35,653 nucleotides of DNA from an uncultured Bacillota bacterium (lineage in GTDB: Bacteria > Bacillota_I > Bacilli_A > RFN20 > CAG-631). Below are positions 17,141 to 24,624 of this stretch, one piece after another (the first letter of the stretch is position 1; each line of letters opens with the position of its first letter). Both the position numbers and the translations under genes were made by a program. Below the pieces are notes generated by a model that saw only the letters and a list, made by a program, of their open reading frames with translations, had not been told where the DNA came from and made no database searches. The stretch covers positions 1-35,653 of the forward strand of contig CAJJXN010000008.1 in NCBI GenBank assembly GCA_905197115.1, written 5' to 3'.

Positions 17141-17469
17141 TAATGGACATTATTTTCATCTTCAATATCTTTTCTTTTATTTTTTAATTCTTGAATTAAA
17201 GAAACAACATCTTTATCATCCGCATACACTTCGTTAAACCAACCAAGTTTTGTAATCAAGGTTAAAATACCTCGATAATCTTCAATCAACTCATACGCTA
17301 CTTCTTCTATTTTATTAAAATTTTGTTCACTTGATACTTCTGCCATAAAATAAAAATATAATACCAATAAATCATGCGCAGTCTGTTTGCAATCAAATAA
17401 AATATCATAATCATTGTATTTTCCTTTATTTAAAATAGGAGTTTTACTACTTTTTTTATCTTTGTTCAT
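17140..17469 (-). CDS. Small helical protein, possibly CotF-like spore-coat family
   Basis: A 109-aa protein with a polar lysine-rich N-terminus and then three predicted helices: YDILFDCKQTAHDLLVLYF, FNKIEEVAYELIEDYRGILTLI and KDVVSLIQELKNKRKDI. The pattern of D-x-L helices and the GWFNEVYADD turn resembles CotF-type coat proteins (ferritin-like bundles), but I am not sure of the family. GAGGT lies 9 bases upstream of the start. It overlaps the preceding short gene by 14 bp and shares a terminator with the convergent lipoprotein gene. No other sporulation gene is visible in the window. Confidence 0.6.
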   Translation of the reverse strand: MNKDKKSSKTPILNKGKYNDYDILFDCKQTAHDLLVLYFYFMAEVSSEQNFNKIEEVAYELIEDYRGILTLITKLGWFNEVYADDKDVVSLIQELKNKRKDIEDENNVH

Positions 17470-17674
17470 TATCTTGTACCTCTAATATAGAAATTAATTG
17501 TTCAAATTGTTCTAAACAATTACGACTCAATTCTTCAATTTTTGAAATAATGACTTCTTCTTTGGCTATTTTTTGATATACTTGCAGTTTCTTGTAAAAC
17601 AATAAAGTTAAAGAAAGAATCTCTTTTGCATAATTAAAATCTGTCATGGATACTTTATCTTTTTCGTTGTTCAT
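17456..17674 (-). CDS. Short helical protein partnered with the next gene
   Basis: A 72-aa protein, almost wholly helical and amphipathic (AKEILSLTLLFYKKLQVYQKIAKEEV...IEELSRNCLEQFEQLISIL). It has no membrane segment or signal peptide. The start at 17674 is preceded by AAGGAAATAGG. Translation is coupled to the 109-aa protein downstream by a 14-bp overlap. Both have a similar helical period, so they may form a hetero-bundle or be related half-size copies of a CotF/ferritin-like fold. This is inference from composition only. Confidence 0.6.
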   Translation of the reverse strand: MNNEKDKVSMTDFNYAKEILSLTLLFYKKLQVYQKIAKEEVIISKIEELSRNCLEQFEQLISILEVQDNEQR

Positions 17675-17735
17675 TAACCTATTTCCTTTCTAAGAAATCA
17701 ATATTAGTCTTCTCAATTTTTTAACTTTTAAACAA

Positions 17736-17757
17736 AAAACACCCTTTAAGGTGTTTT
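17736..17757 (-). terminator. Terminator after the GNAT acetyltransferase gene
   Basis: AAAACACC and GGTGTTTT pair around a 6-base loop, with a T-run on the minus strand, just after the acetyltransferase stop codon. Confidence 0.8.
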
Positions 17758-17764
17758 AAAAAAA

Positions 17765-18178
17765 TTATTTAAACAATTTACAAGAAATAGAAAGAAAATA
17801 ATCTTTATTTTCCTTAAACCCCATTTTTTTATAAAATTCTTGTGCTTGAGTGGTTTGAACTAACCATTCTGAATTCGGACAAGTTTTTATACATCTTTGT
17901 ACTAATTCTTTTCCAATTCCTTTTCGCTGAAACGCTGGTAAAACAGCTAAATCATAGATGATGGAACGAAAATACAAATCACTTAACACTCTCACACATC
18001 CAATCAACTTTCCCTCACACCAAGCAGAAAAAACAAAAGTTGAATGAATAAAGCCAACATTAAAATTGTGTATCTGCTTTAAAGTAGTCTTTTTTTCATC
18101 TGCCCAACCTACTGCAAGAAATAATTGGTACAATTCTTCATTTGGTAAATCTTTAATATCTTTATATTCTATATTCAC
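17765..18178 (-). CDS. GNAT-family N-acetyltransferase
   Basis: A 137-aa single-domain acetyl-CoA-dependent acetyltransferase. The central strand and acetyl-CoA binding loop IIYDLAVLPAFQRKGIGKELVQRC (motif A, Q-R-K-G-I-G) is clear, preceded by GKLIGCVRVLSD. The C-terminal helix and strand QAQEFYKKMGFKENKDYF (motif B) completes the fold. This short layout, starting with a WADEKKT-like stretch, resembles YitI/YjcF-type small GNATs. The substrate is not known. It appears to be a single-gene unit, with an extended -10 promoter about 30 bases upstream and its own terminator. Confidence 0.9.
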   Translation of the reverse strand: MNIEYKDIKDLPNEELYQLFLAVGWADEKKTTLKQIHNFNVGFIHSTFVFSAWCEGKLIGCVRVLSDLYFRSIIYDLAVLPAFQRKGIGKELVQRCIKTCPNSEWLVQTTQAQEFYKKMGFKENKDYFLSISCKLFK

Positions 18179-18208
18179 AAATATCCCTCTTTCAAATAAA
18201 AAGCAAGG

Positions 18209-18217
18209 ATTGTAGCA
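18209..18217 (-). promoter_or_regulatory. Extended -10 promoter for the GNAT gene
   Basis: TGC-TACAAT on the minus strand, 30 bases before the acetyltransferase start. The ribosome binding site GAGGG is weakly spaced. Confidence 0.45.
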
Positions 18218-18243
18218 CCCTCACTTTTAATTTTAATGAAATT

Positions 18244-18939
18244 TTATTTTTCTTCTTCAGTTTTATCTTCTTCTTGATTTAAATTGGTCTTATTTTTATA
18301 ACCTTTAATTTTAAATCTTGAAGGAGTAATTTTTGTTGAAAGGAAAGCAATAAAATTTTCAATCGTTCCTTTTTGAATCGTTCTTTTTGGAATAATGATT
18401 ACAGTTTGACGATCAAGCGCCATCATAACTAAATTTTTTGTAGCTGTAACTTCATAAAAATTATTATAATGAAGCGTAAATTCTTTTTGAGCAACAGGCT
18501 CTTCTTCTTTCTCAAACTCTGAATCTTCTTCAACTATTTCTTCTGCAGAAGATGGATTTTCTTCCACTAACTCAGGCTTTTCTTCTTCTACTTTTGGTAA
18601 AGCTTCTGTTTTATTTTCATAAATAATTTTATCATCTTCAAATGTTAAATGAATATGAATACTTTTTACTTCTTGTTCTCTTAATTTCAATTGTCTTTTT
18701 AAAAGTGGAATATACAATAAATTAGAACATGGAAGAATAACTGCTGCAACTAAAGAAGCAATAGGAACAAAATTTCCTTTCGTCGCATCCGATTTGTCTA
18801 CCCAATAAACAACCGCGATAGCAACAAATATCAAAACAAAAACAATATTTCGAACAATTTTTCTTGTAATTAATACATCTTTGTAATATTCCATGTATTC
18901 TTCATTTAGATAATCGACATCAAATTCGTACATTTTCAT
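18244..18939 (-). CDS. YcxB-like membrane protein with an acidic insert
   Basis: A 231-aa protein with an N-terminal cytoplasmic stretch (YEFDVDYLNEEYMEYYKDVL), two membrane segments (about 29-47 and 58-79), and then a YcxB-like domain. That domain begins IHIHLTFEDDKIIYENK (94-110) and resumes at FTLHYNNFYEVTATKNLVMMALDRQTVIIIPKRTI (154-188). Between the two parts is a glutamate- and proline-rich insert (about 114-150), and the tail is also charged (NQEEDKTEEEK). Proteins of this type are common in Firmicutes but have no firm function. It is a single-gene unit with GGAG just upstream of the ATG and an extended -10 promoter. Confidence 0.8.
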   Translation of the reverse strand: MKMYEFDVDYLNEEYMEYYKDVLITRKIVRNIVFVLIFVAIAVVYWVDKSDATKGNFVPIASLVAAVILPCSNLLYIPLLKRQLKLREQEVKSIHIHLTFEDDKIIYENKTEALPKVEEEKPELVEENPSSAEEIVEEDSEFEKEEEPVAQKEFTLHYNNFYEVTATKNLVMMALDRQTVIIIPKRTIQKGTIENFIAFLSTKITPSRFKIKGYKNKTNLNQEEDKTEEEK

Positions 18940-18961
18940 TTCTCCTTTTTACATTGCTACA

Positions 18962-18970
18962 ATTATATCA
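18962..18970 (-). promoter_or_regulatory. Extended -10 promoter for the YcxB-like gene
   Basis: TGA-TATAAT on the minus strand, 22 bases upstream of the start codon. No good -35 is visible. Confidence 0.6.
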
Positions 18971-19026
18971 TACATTTAATTAAAATAATATGAATTTTTG
19001 TGATTTATTAAATTTTTAAAAAAGAT

Positions 19027-19056
19027 TTGATTTTTAAAAGTATTTTTTTATAGAAT
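19027..19056 (+). promoter_or_regulatory. SigA-type promoter for rubrerythrin
   Basis: TTGATT (19027-19032), an 18-base spacer and TAGAAT (19051-19056), followed by a leader with a perfect AAAGGAGG 8 bases before the start codon at 19093. An AT-rich stretch containing ATTATAA lies downstream of the -10, but a full PerR box cannot be made. Confidence 0.5.
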
Positions 19057-19092
19057 AAGGATATAAACTATATTATAAAGGAGGATTTTATT

Positions 19093-19632
19093 ATGGACTT
19101 AAAAGGTAGCAAGACAGAGGCAAACTTAGCAGTGGCTTTCGCTGGTGAATCACAAGCTAGAAATAAATATCAATATTTTGCTTCTAAAGCTAAAAAAGAA
19201 GGATACGAACAAATTGCCGCAATTTTTGAAGAAACAGCAGGAAATGAGAAAGAACACGCAAAAATATGGTTCAAACATTTATGTGTTGGTTCCATTCCAA
19301 CTACTGAAGAAAACTTAAAAGCAGCGGCTGCAGGAGAGCATGAAGAATGGGCTGAAATGTATGCAACATTTGCAAAAGTAGCAAAAGAAGAAGGATTCAA
19401 CGAAATCGCTTTTCAATTTAGCGAAGTGGCTAAAATCGAAAAATCGCATGAAGAACGTTATTTAAAACTTTTAAATAATTTAGTAGATAATTCTGTATTT
19501 GAAAAAGGTGAGAATGTTGTGTGGGTTTGTCGAAACTGTGGACATATTCATATTGGTACAAATGCTCCAACTACTTGCCCAGTATGTGCTCACCCTCAAG
19601 CTTTTTTTGAATTAAAAGCAAATAATTATTAA
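19093..19632 (+). CDS. rbr: Rubrerythrin (peroxide-reducing diiron protein)
   Basis: A cytoplasmic peroxidase typical of anaerobes; it reduces hydrogen peroxide using electrons from NADH or ferredoxin routes. The ferritin-like four-helix domain has ligand motifs E19, E52-x-x-H55 and E116-x-x-H119. The C-terminal rubredoxin-like domain binds one iron through C146-x-x-C149-G and C162-P-x-C165. The length of 179 aa is normal for short rubrerythrin. It is monocistronic, with a strong ribosome binding site and a hairpin terminator. It lies divergent to the YcxB-like gene, and with hslO it is a second oxidative-stress gene in the window. Confidence 0.96.
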   Translation: MDLKGSKTEANLAVAFAGESQARNKYQYFASKAKKEGYEQIAAIFEETAGNEKEHAKIWFKHLCVGSIPTTEENLKAAAAGEHEEWAEMYATFAKVAKEEGFNEIAFQFSEVAKIEKSHEERYLKLLNNLVDNSVFEKGENVVWVCRNCGHIHIGTNAPTTCPVCAHPQAFFELKANNY

Positions 19633-19661
19633 AAAATGGTTGAATTAATTCAACCATTTTT
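19632..19661. terminator. Bidirectional terminator after rubrerythrin
   Basis: A 13-bp stem AAAAATGGTTGAA/TTCAACCATTTTT with loop TTAA. It overlaps the end of the convergent zinc-ribbon gene at 19660 and has A- and T-tracts on both sides. Confidence 0.9.
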
Positions 19662-20364
19662 AATTTAAACGATCTTCTTTTAATAGTTCATATGTTTTCT
19701 TTTCTATTTTAATTTGATCAAAATGAATGCTTGGAATTTCTTTTTTCTCCACATTTTCGATTTCAAAGCGAATATTTTGTTGCTTTGTTAAATGTTTGAT
19801 AAAATAGATGAATGCACATATAAAACCAATTATAGCACCTAGTAAAACTCCATTTTCCAACAATTGCTTAATGAAAGTAATTTTTATAGAGCGAGCCAAA
19901 TTAAACAAAGCTCCTTTTAAAACAAGTCCAACTAAGCATCCACAAATAAGAATTAACAAAGATAAAACAAGTGAAAAAATAATATTTAAAACATAATTAT
20001 ACTTTGCATTCCAACTTTGTGAAGCCCGACATTTTCCACATAAAGCATCATTTAACATATTAAAATTACCTTTTGCTGTTTGCTTTTTTAATAGTTCCAC
20101 TTCATTTTGAATACTCTTGTCAAACTTTTCATATGTTTTTTCTTCAACCTCTTTTGGCAAAGGTAATTCTACAAATTCATTTTCTCCTGTTTTCTCTTTA
20201 ATAACTGTATAATGCGCATGCTTCCGAATTTTGTATTCATTACTTGTTTTCTCTTTACATTTTTCACAAATATATTCATAAGGAATGGATACAATTTCTT
20301 CTATTGTATACGATTTAGTATGATAAGCAGATGATCTTACTTTTCTTTTTCTTACTTTTACCAT
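19660..20364 (-). CDS. Zinc-ribbon membrane protein, last gene of the glg operon
   Basis: A 234-aa protein with a very basic N-terminus (KVRKRKVRSS). Two cysteine pairs, C33-x-x-C36 and C109-x-x-C112, probably form one zinc ribbon with a ~70-residue helical insert between the halves. Two membrane segments follow (about 126-150 and 170-190), then a short C-terminal cytoplasmic tail. I do not recognise a named family. It starts 14 bp after the DUF2188 gene, so it is probably in the glgC-glgD-glgA transcript, and it ends in the terminator shared with rubrerythrin. Its link to glycogen synthesis is only positional. Confidence 0.8.
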   Translation of the reverse strand: MVKVRKRKVRSSAYHTKSYTIEEIVSIPYEYICEKCKEKTSNEYKIRKHAHYTVIKEKTGENEFVELPLPKEVEEKTYEKFDKSIQNEVELLKKQTAKGNFNMLNDALCGKCRASQSWNAKYNYVLNIIFSLVLSLLILICGCLVGLVLKGALFNLARSIKITFIKQLLENGVLLGAIIGFICAFIYFIKHLTKQQNIRFEIENVEKKEIPSIHFDQIKIEKKTYELLKEDRLN

Positions 20365-20378
20365 CGCATATCACACTC

Positions 20379-20669
20379 CTATTTTTTATTTTCTTGTTCT
20401 TTTTTCTTATCAGTTTTTTTCTCTACTTTTTTTACTTTTGTTTCTTCTTTTTTAAAACTTGCTGCTCCACGGATAGAACCTTTTTTACCATGCAAGTAAA
20501 CGGTTGTATTTTTAGATTCTGCAAATTCTTTCGCAATTTTAAATGCTTCTTCTTGTGTTTTTGTATGGCGGATTACTTTACTTCCACCACCCAATACAAC
20601 TTGCCAACCACCATCAGGATGCTTGGTAACATGATACTTTCCCGTATTTGTCTTTTCTTTCTTTTCCAT
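20379..20669 (-). CDS. DUF2188 domain protein with lysine-rich tail
   Basis: A 96-aa protein. The block YHVTKHPDGGWQVVLGGG (13-30), followed by a helix with the QEEAFKIAKEFAESK pattern and then VYLHGKKGSIRGAAS, is the DUF2188 fold seen in many small bacterial proteins of unknown role. A C-terminal tail of about 25 residues is almost all lysine and glutamate, which suggests nucleic-acid or ribosome contact, but no function is established. It starts 14 bp after glgA with AAAGGA upstream and precedes the zinc-ribbon membrane gene by 14 bp. Confidence 0.88.
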   Translation of the reverse strand: MEKKEKTNTGKYHVTKHPDGGWQVVLGGGSKVIRHTKTQEEAFKIAKEFAESKNTTVYLHGKKGSIRGAASFKKEETKVKKVEKKTDKKKEQENKK

Positions 20670-20683
20670 ACTACTTCAATCCT

Positions 20684-22114
20684 TTACTTCTCATTTTTTA
20701 AATTTTCATAAATTTTCTTATATTTCATTGCTGATGAATTCCATGAAAAATCACATGATAAAGCATTATCAATAATATGATTGAATTCATCTTTATTATA
20801 GTATATACCGATTGCCCGACGAATGGTATATAAAAAATCATGAGAATTATAATAAGTAAACGAAAATCCATTGCCTGTTTTCATAAACTCATTATACGAA
20901 TGAATTGTATCTTTTAATCCTCCAACTTCTCGCACAACTGGCAAAGTACCATATTTTAAACAAATCATTTGGGCTAAACCACAAGGTTCAAAAATACTTG
21001 GCATTAAAAATAAATCACTACTTGCATAAATTTTGTGAGCCATCGCATTGTCAAATCGTAAAATAGCTTTCATTTTTTGTGGGTAACGTTTCGCAATATT
21101 GGTTAAAATTTGTTCATATTGCTTATCCCCACTGCCTAATAAAATAATATTTACATTTTCTTGAAGTAGTTCTTCTAATACATCAATAATTAAATCGATT
21201 CCTTTTTGTGTAGCCAAACGTGTTACTATTCCAATTAATGGTGCATTTTGATCATTAGTAATACCCACTTCTTTTAAAAGTTTTTCTTTATTTAAAGGCT
21301 TGAATTGCTTGTAAGAATTTTCATTAAATTTATAAGGAATATAACTATCTCTTTCAGGACTATAGATTTTATAATCAATTCCATTTAATATCCCCATTAA
21401 TTTATTATCATTTTTTTGAAGTAATTCATGTAATCCTTCGCCAAACTGAGGAGTTTTTATTTCTTCTTTATAAGACGGACTAACAGTTGTTATTGCATGA
21501 GAGTATCGAATTCCCATTTCCATAAAATTAGATAAGTATGGATTGTGATAATACTCATTGGATAATGGAAGCATATCTTTCACATGCACCACATCAAATT
21601 TACCTTGATATTGTAAATTATGAATCGTATACACAATTTTTATTTTTTCATAAAATGGCAAATGTTTATAACGATAATCAAATAAAGCCGCAATTGCACC
21701 TGTATGCCAATCATGAATGTGCATAATATCAGGTTGAAAATGAATAAAAGGAAGAATTTCAAAAGCACAATAACTTAAAAAACTATATCTTTCTAAATCC
21801 AATTGATCATATAAATGATTACTGCCAAAATAAAATTCATTGTCAATAAAATAATAAGTGACATTTTCTTTAACAAGTGAAAAAACACCACAATATTGAT
21901 GACGCCAATTGACATCCACAAAAATATGACCGATATGTTGCATTTGATCTTTGAATTGTTGTGGTATGATGCGATATAAAGGCATAATCACTCTTACATC
22001 TATATTTAAATTTGATAAAGCTTTGGGAAGTGCTCCTAAAACATCGCCTAACCCTCCCGTTTTCGCAAAAGGTTCGGCTTCACTTGTCACCATTACTACT
22101 TTGATTTTATCCAT
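20684..22114 (-). CDS. glgA: Glycogen synthase (ADP-glucose, GT5)
   Basis: It adds glucose from ADP-glucose to the growing alpha-1,4-glucan. The 476-aa protein has the GT5 signature KTGGLGDV (18-25) for ADP-glucose binding, HDWHTG (134-139) and YTIHNLQYQG (162-171). The GT-B C-terminal half carries R299 and K304 in TRLATQKG and the EPCGL motif at E376. It is preceded by AAGGAGG and sits 18 bp after glgD, so it is the third gene of glgC-glgD-glgA. No branching enzyme glgB lies in the window, so branching must be encoded elsewhere or the product may be little branched. Confidence 0.97.
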   Translation of the reverse strand: MDKIKVVMVTSEAEPFAKTGGLGDVLGALPKALSNLNIDVRVIMPLYRIIPQQFKDQMQHIGHIFVDVNWRHQYCGVFSLVKENVTYYFIDNEFYFGSNHLYDQLDLERYSFLSYCAFEILPFIHFQPDIMHIHDWHTGAIAALFDYRYKHLPFYEKIKIVYTIHNLQYQGKFDVVHVKDMLPLSNEYYHNPYLSNFMEMGIRYSHAITTVSPSYKEEIKTPQFGEGLHELLQKNDNKLMGILNGIDYKIYSPERDSYIPYKFNENSYKQFKPLNKEKLLKEVGITNDQNAPLIGIVTRLATQKGIDLIIDVLEELLQENVNIILLGSGDKQYEQILTNIAKRYPQKMKAILRFDNAMAHKIYASSDLFLMPSIFEPCGLAQMICLKYGTLPVVREVGGLKDTIHSYNEFMKTGNGFSFTYYNSHDFLYTIRRAIGIYYNKDEFNHIIDNALSCDFSWNSSAMKYKKIYENLKNEK

Positions 22115-22132
22115 AAAGCACCCTCCTTTTTA

Positions 22133-23251
22133 TTAAATTATTACTTTTTCTTTTGGTATTACAATTGGAAAATCTTTCGTTCCAATAATTGTCTTTCTTT
22201 CATTAATAAGTACTAATTTATCAGCAATCACATTTTCCAAATGACTATTTTGTAAAATTTCAGTTTGTTGCATGATAATACTATTTTTTACAACAGCACC
22301 TTTTTTTATTTTAACTCCTCTAAAAATTATGCAGTTTTCAACTTCACCATCGATTTCACAACCATCTGCAATAAAACTATTTTTTACTTTTGCATGTTTT
22401 AAATAAGTAGTTGGAATCGTGTCTTTGATTTTTGTATAGATAGAATGTTCTGCGTTAAATAGTTGCTCTCTTACCTCTTTGGTTAAAATTTCCATATTTA
22501 CATTATAAAAATCATTAATATTTGTAATTCTTCTCATAAAAGTAGTCGTTTCAAAAGATTGAATATTTAATCTTCCAATATTTCTAAATATTAAATTCAT
22601 TAAATATCCCTTTTTACCTCTAGTATGTGAATTTTCAATTATATTTATCAAACAATTACGATCAATAATATAGATTCCTACACATCTCTTAGTCGATTCA
22701 TTATAATTCGCATTTATTTCTATATCTACCACTTGACCCTCTTCATCTGTATAAATAAATGAATCATTTTCTGATATATTTTCTAAATCTTTTAATTGCT
22801 CATAGATAACCGTAATGTCTGCTCTTGATTCTACATGATGTTTAAATGCATTTGTAAAAGTTGTATTAATAACAATATTACTTTCACTTAAAATTACATA
22901 TTGTTGGGATGAATGTTTTAAATAAGAAAGAAGGCTATATAAAGAATCAATGCGGTTATCATGACCTGCGCTATCGACACTTGAGTAAGGTGGAAATAAA
23001 TAGAGCCCATATTTTTTTCTACTCAAATTCCAAGCTTTGCCACTACCTAAGTGATCCATTAATGAGTGGTAATTATTTTTTGTTACTACCGCAATATTAA
23101 TCATACCACTATTAACCATATTGGATAAAACAAAGTCAATACAACGATATCTTCCGGCAACAGGAACTGCAGCAAGTGGTCTTTGATTCGTTATTTCCCC
23201 AATTTTTGTTGAATGATTATCCGCAAAAATAATTCCTAAAACATTTTTCAT
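22133..23251 (-). CDS. glgD: GlgD, non-catalytic ADP-glucose pyrophosphorylase subunit
   Basis: A homologue of GlgC that acts as a regulatory partner in the GlgC-GlgD complex of Firmicutes. The catalytic loop is lost: where GlgC has GGQGSRLG, this protein reads FADNHSTKIG (9-18). The GDH metal-binding motif reads SESNI (122-126). The rest of the nucleotidyltransferase fold is kept (RYRCIDFVLSNMVNSGM, HLGSGKAWNL), as are the C-terminal left-handed beta-helix repeats (CEIDGEVENCIIFRGVKIKKGAVVKNSIIMQQT). At 372 aa it has GlgD's usual size. The start overlaps the glgC stop (ATGA). Confidence 0.95.
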   Translation of the reverse strand: MKNVLGIIFADNHSTKIGEITNQRPLAAVPVAGRYRCIDFVLSNMVNSGMINIAVVTKNNYHSLMDHLGSGKAWNLSRKKYGLYLFPPYSSVDSAGHDNRIDSLYSLLSYLKHSSQQYVILSESNIVINTTFTNAFKHHVESRADITVIYEQLKDLENISENDSFIYTDEEGQVVDIEINANYNESTKRCVGIYIIDRNCLINIIENSHTRGKKGYLMNLIFRNIGRLNIQSFETTTFMRRITNINDFYNVNMEILTKEVREQLFNAEHSIYTKIKDTIPTTYLKHAKVKNSFIADGCEIDGEVENCIIFRGVKIKKGAVVKNSIIMQQTEILQNSHLENVIADKLVLINERKTIIGTKDFPIVIPKEKVII

Positions 23252-24489
23252 GAATGTTGCCCCTCCTTACTTGGTCGAATTGAAGTTGTAATCATAGAAT
23301 GTTTTCCAATTTTCATTCTTTTGTGAATTTTTACACATGGTGAAATAAGGGAAATGCCATTTGAGCAAATTTTAGTAGAAACATAATCGGGAGTTTCCAC
23401 TCCTTCTTCATTAATCGTTGCCTCATTTTCGATAACGCAATCATTTCCAATAATTGCCTTATTGATATAGACATTTTCACCAATGATTGTGTTATTCATA
23501 ATGATACTATCAATTACTTTGCTTCCTTTTCCAATTTTAACACCACTAAATAAAATTGAATGATCGACACTTCCTTCAATTTCGCATCCCTCTGTTACTA
23601 AGGATTGTTTAATGATTCCATCTTTTCCAATAAAATGAGGAGGGAGGGCACTTGAACGAGCCATGATAGGCCAATTAGGATCTTCTAAATTAAATCCTTC
23701 GTCATTCCCTAATAAATCCATATTTGCTTCCCACAAACTGCTAATGGTTCCAACATCTTTCCAATAACCTTGAAATGGATAGCCATATAAACGCATTCCT
23801 TTTTTTAATATATTTGGAATAATATCTTTTCCAAAATCATTAGAAGAGGAAGGATTATTTTCATCTAAAATTAATTCTTGACGTAATACTTTCCAGTTAA
23901 AAATATAAATACCCATAGATGCTTGATCACTTTTTGGGTGTTTTGGTTTTTCATCAAATTGTAAGACTTGACCTTCTTCATTATAAGTTAAAATTCCAAA
24001 TCGACTCGCTTCTTCAATTGGCACTGTAATCGTAGAAATGGTAACATCTGCTCTTTTTTGAATATGATATTGTAACATTTTAGAATAGTCCATTTTATAA
24101 ATATGGTCACCTGATAAAATTAAAACATATTCTGGATCAAAACGGGAAATAAAATCCATATTTTGATAAATTGCATTCGCGGTACCTTTGTACCATTCTC
24201 CTTTTTCGGCACGCATATATGGTGGAAGAACATATACTCCTCCATTACTTACATCTAAATCCCATGGATGTCCATTTCCGATATAAGTATTTAACTCTAA
24301 TGGTTGATATTGAGTTAAAACGCCAACGGTATTAATTCCAGAATTACTACAATTTGATAAAGTAAAATCAATAATTCGATATTTGGCTCCAAATGGCACG
24401 GCTGGCTTGGCTATTTTTTTCGTTAAAGAACCCAATCTACTGCCTTGACCACCTGCTAAAATCATTGCAACGCACTCTTTTTTATACAT
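23248..24489 (-). CDS. glgC: Glucose-1-phosphate adenylyltransferase, catalytic subunit
   Basis: It makes ADP-glucose and pyrophosphate from ATP and glucose-1-phosphate, the committed step of glycogen synthesis. Intact motifs are GGQGSRLG (13-20), KPAVPFGAKYRIIDF (28-42), GTANAIYQN (102-110), SGDHIYKMDY with metal ligand D128, and FDEKPKHP. The C-terminal part is a beta-helix with CEIEGSVDHSILFSGVKIGKG. The length of 413 aa is standard. First gene of the operon, with GGAG before the start and an extended -10 promoter, divergent from the Gfo/Idh gene at 24625. Allosteric control by the GlgD subunit is inferred from the family. Confidence 0.97.
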   Translation of the reverse strand: MYKKECVAMILAGGQGSRLGSLTKKIAKPAVPFGAKYRIIDFTLSNCSNSGINTVGVLTQYQPLELNTYIGNGHPWDLDVSNGGVYVLPPYMRAEKGEWYKGTANAIYQNMDFISRFDPEYVLILSGDHIYKMDYSKMLQYHIQKRADVTISTITVPIEEASRFGILTYNEEGQVLQFDEKPKHPKSDQASMGIYIFNWKVLRQELILDENNPSSSNDFGKDIIPNILKKGMRLYGYPFQGYWKDVGTISSLWEANMDLLGNDEGFNLEDPNWPIMARSSALPPHFIGKDGIIKQSLVTEGCEIEGSVDHSILFSGVKIGKGSKVIDSIIMNNTIIGENVYINKAIIGNDCVIENEATINEEGVETPDYVSTKICSNGISLISPCVKIHKRMKIGKHSMITTSIRPSKEGQHS

Positions 24490-24527
24490 GATTCGCTTCT
24501 CCTTTTAAAATGTTTACTACTATTAAT

Positions 24528-24556
24528 ATAATAGCATAAATAAAAAGTGAAAGAAA
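24528..24556 (-). promoter_or_regulatory. Extended -10 promoter of the glg operon
   Basis: On the minus strand TTTCTT (24556-24551), a 17-base spacer and TGC-TATTAT (24536-24528). It is 39 bases before the glgC start codon. Confidence 0.55.
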
Positions 24557-24572
24557 TGTTTTTTAAAATAAA

Positions 24573-24601
24573 TTGCTTTTAATTTTTCCCCATTATATAA
24601 T
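24573..24601 (+). promoter_or_regulatory. SigA promoter for the Gfo/Idh/MocA gene
   Basis: TTGCTT, a 17-base spacer and a perfect TATAAT at 24596-24601. The leader carries AAGGTGA before the start at 24625. Confidence 0.75.
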
Positions 24602-24624
24602 GTTTTTAGAAAAAAGGTGATACG

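Noticed and set aside
19059..19079. PerR box upstream of rubrerythrin
   Set aside because: Only the right half (ATTATAA) fits; the left half has few matches at the correct spacing.
20331..20711. Plus-strand 126-aa phenylalanine-rich frame
   Set aside because: It is the antisense of the lysine-rich DUF2188 gene; low-complexity F/L content is an artefact.
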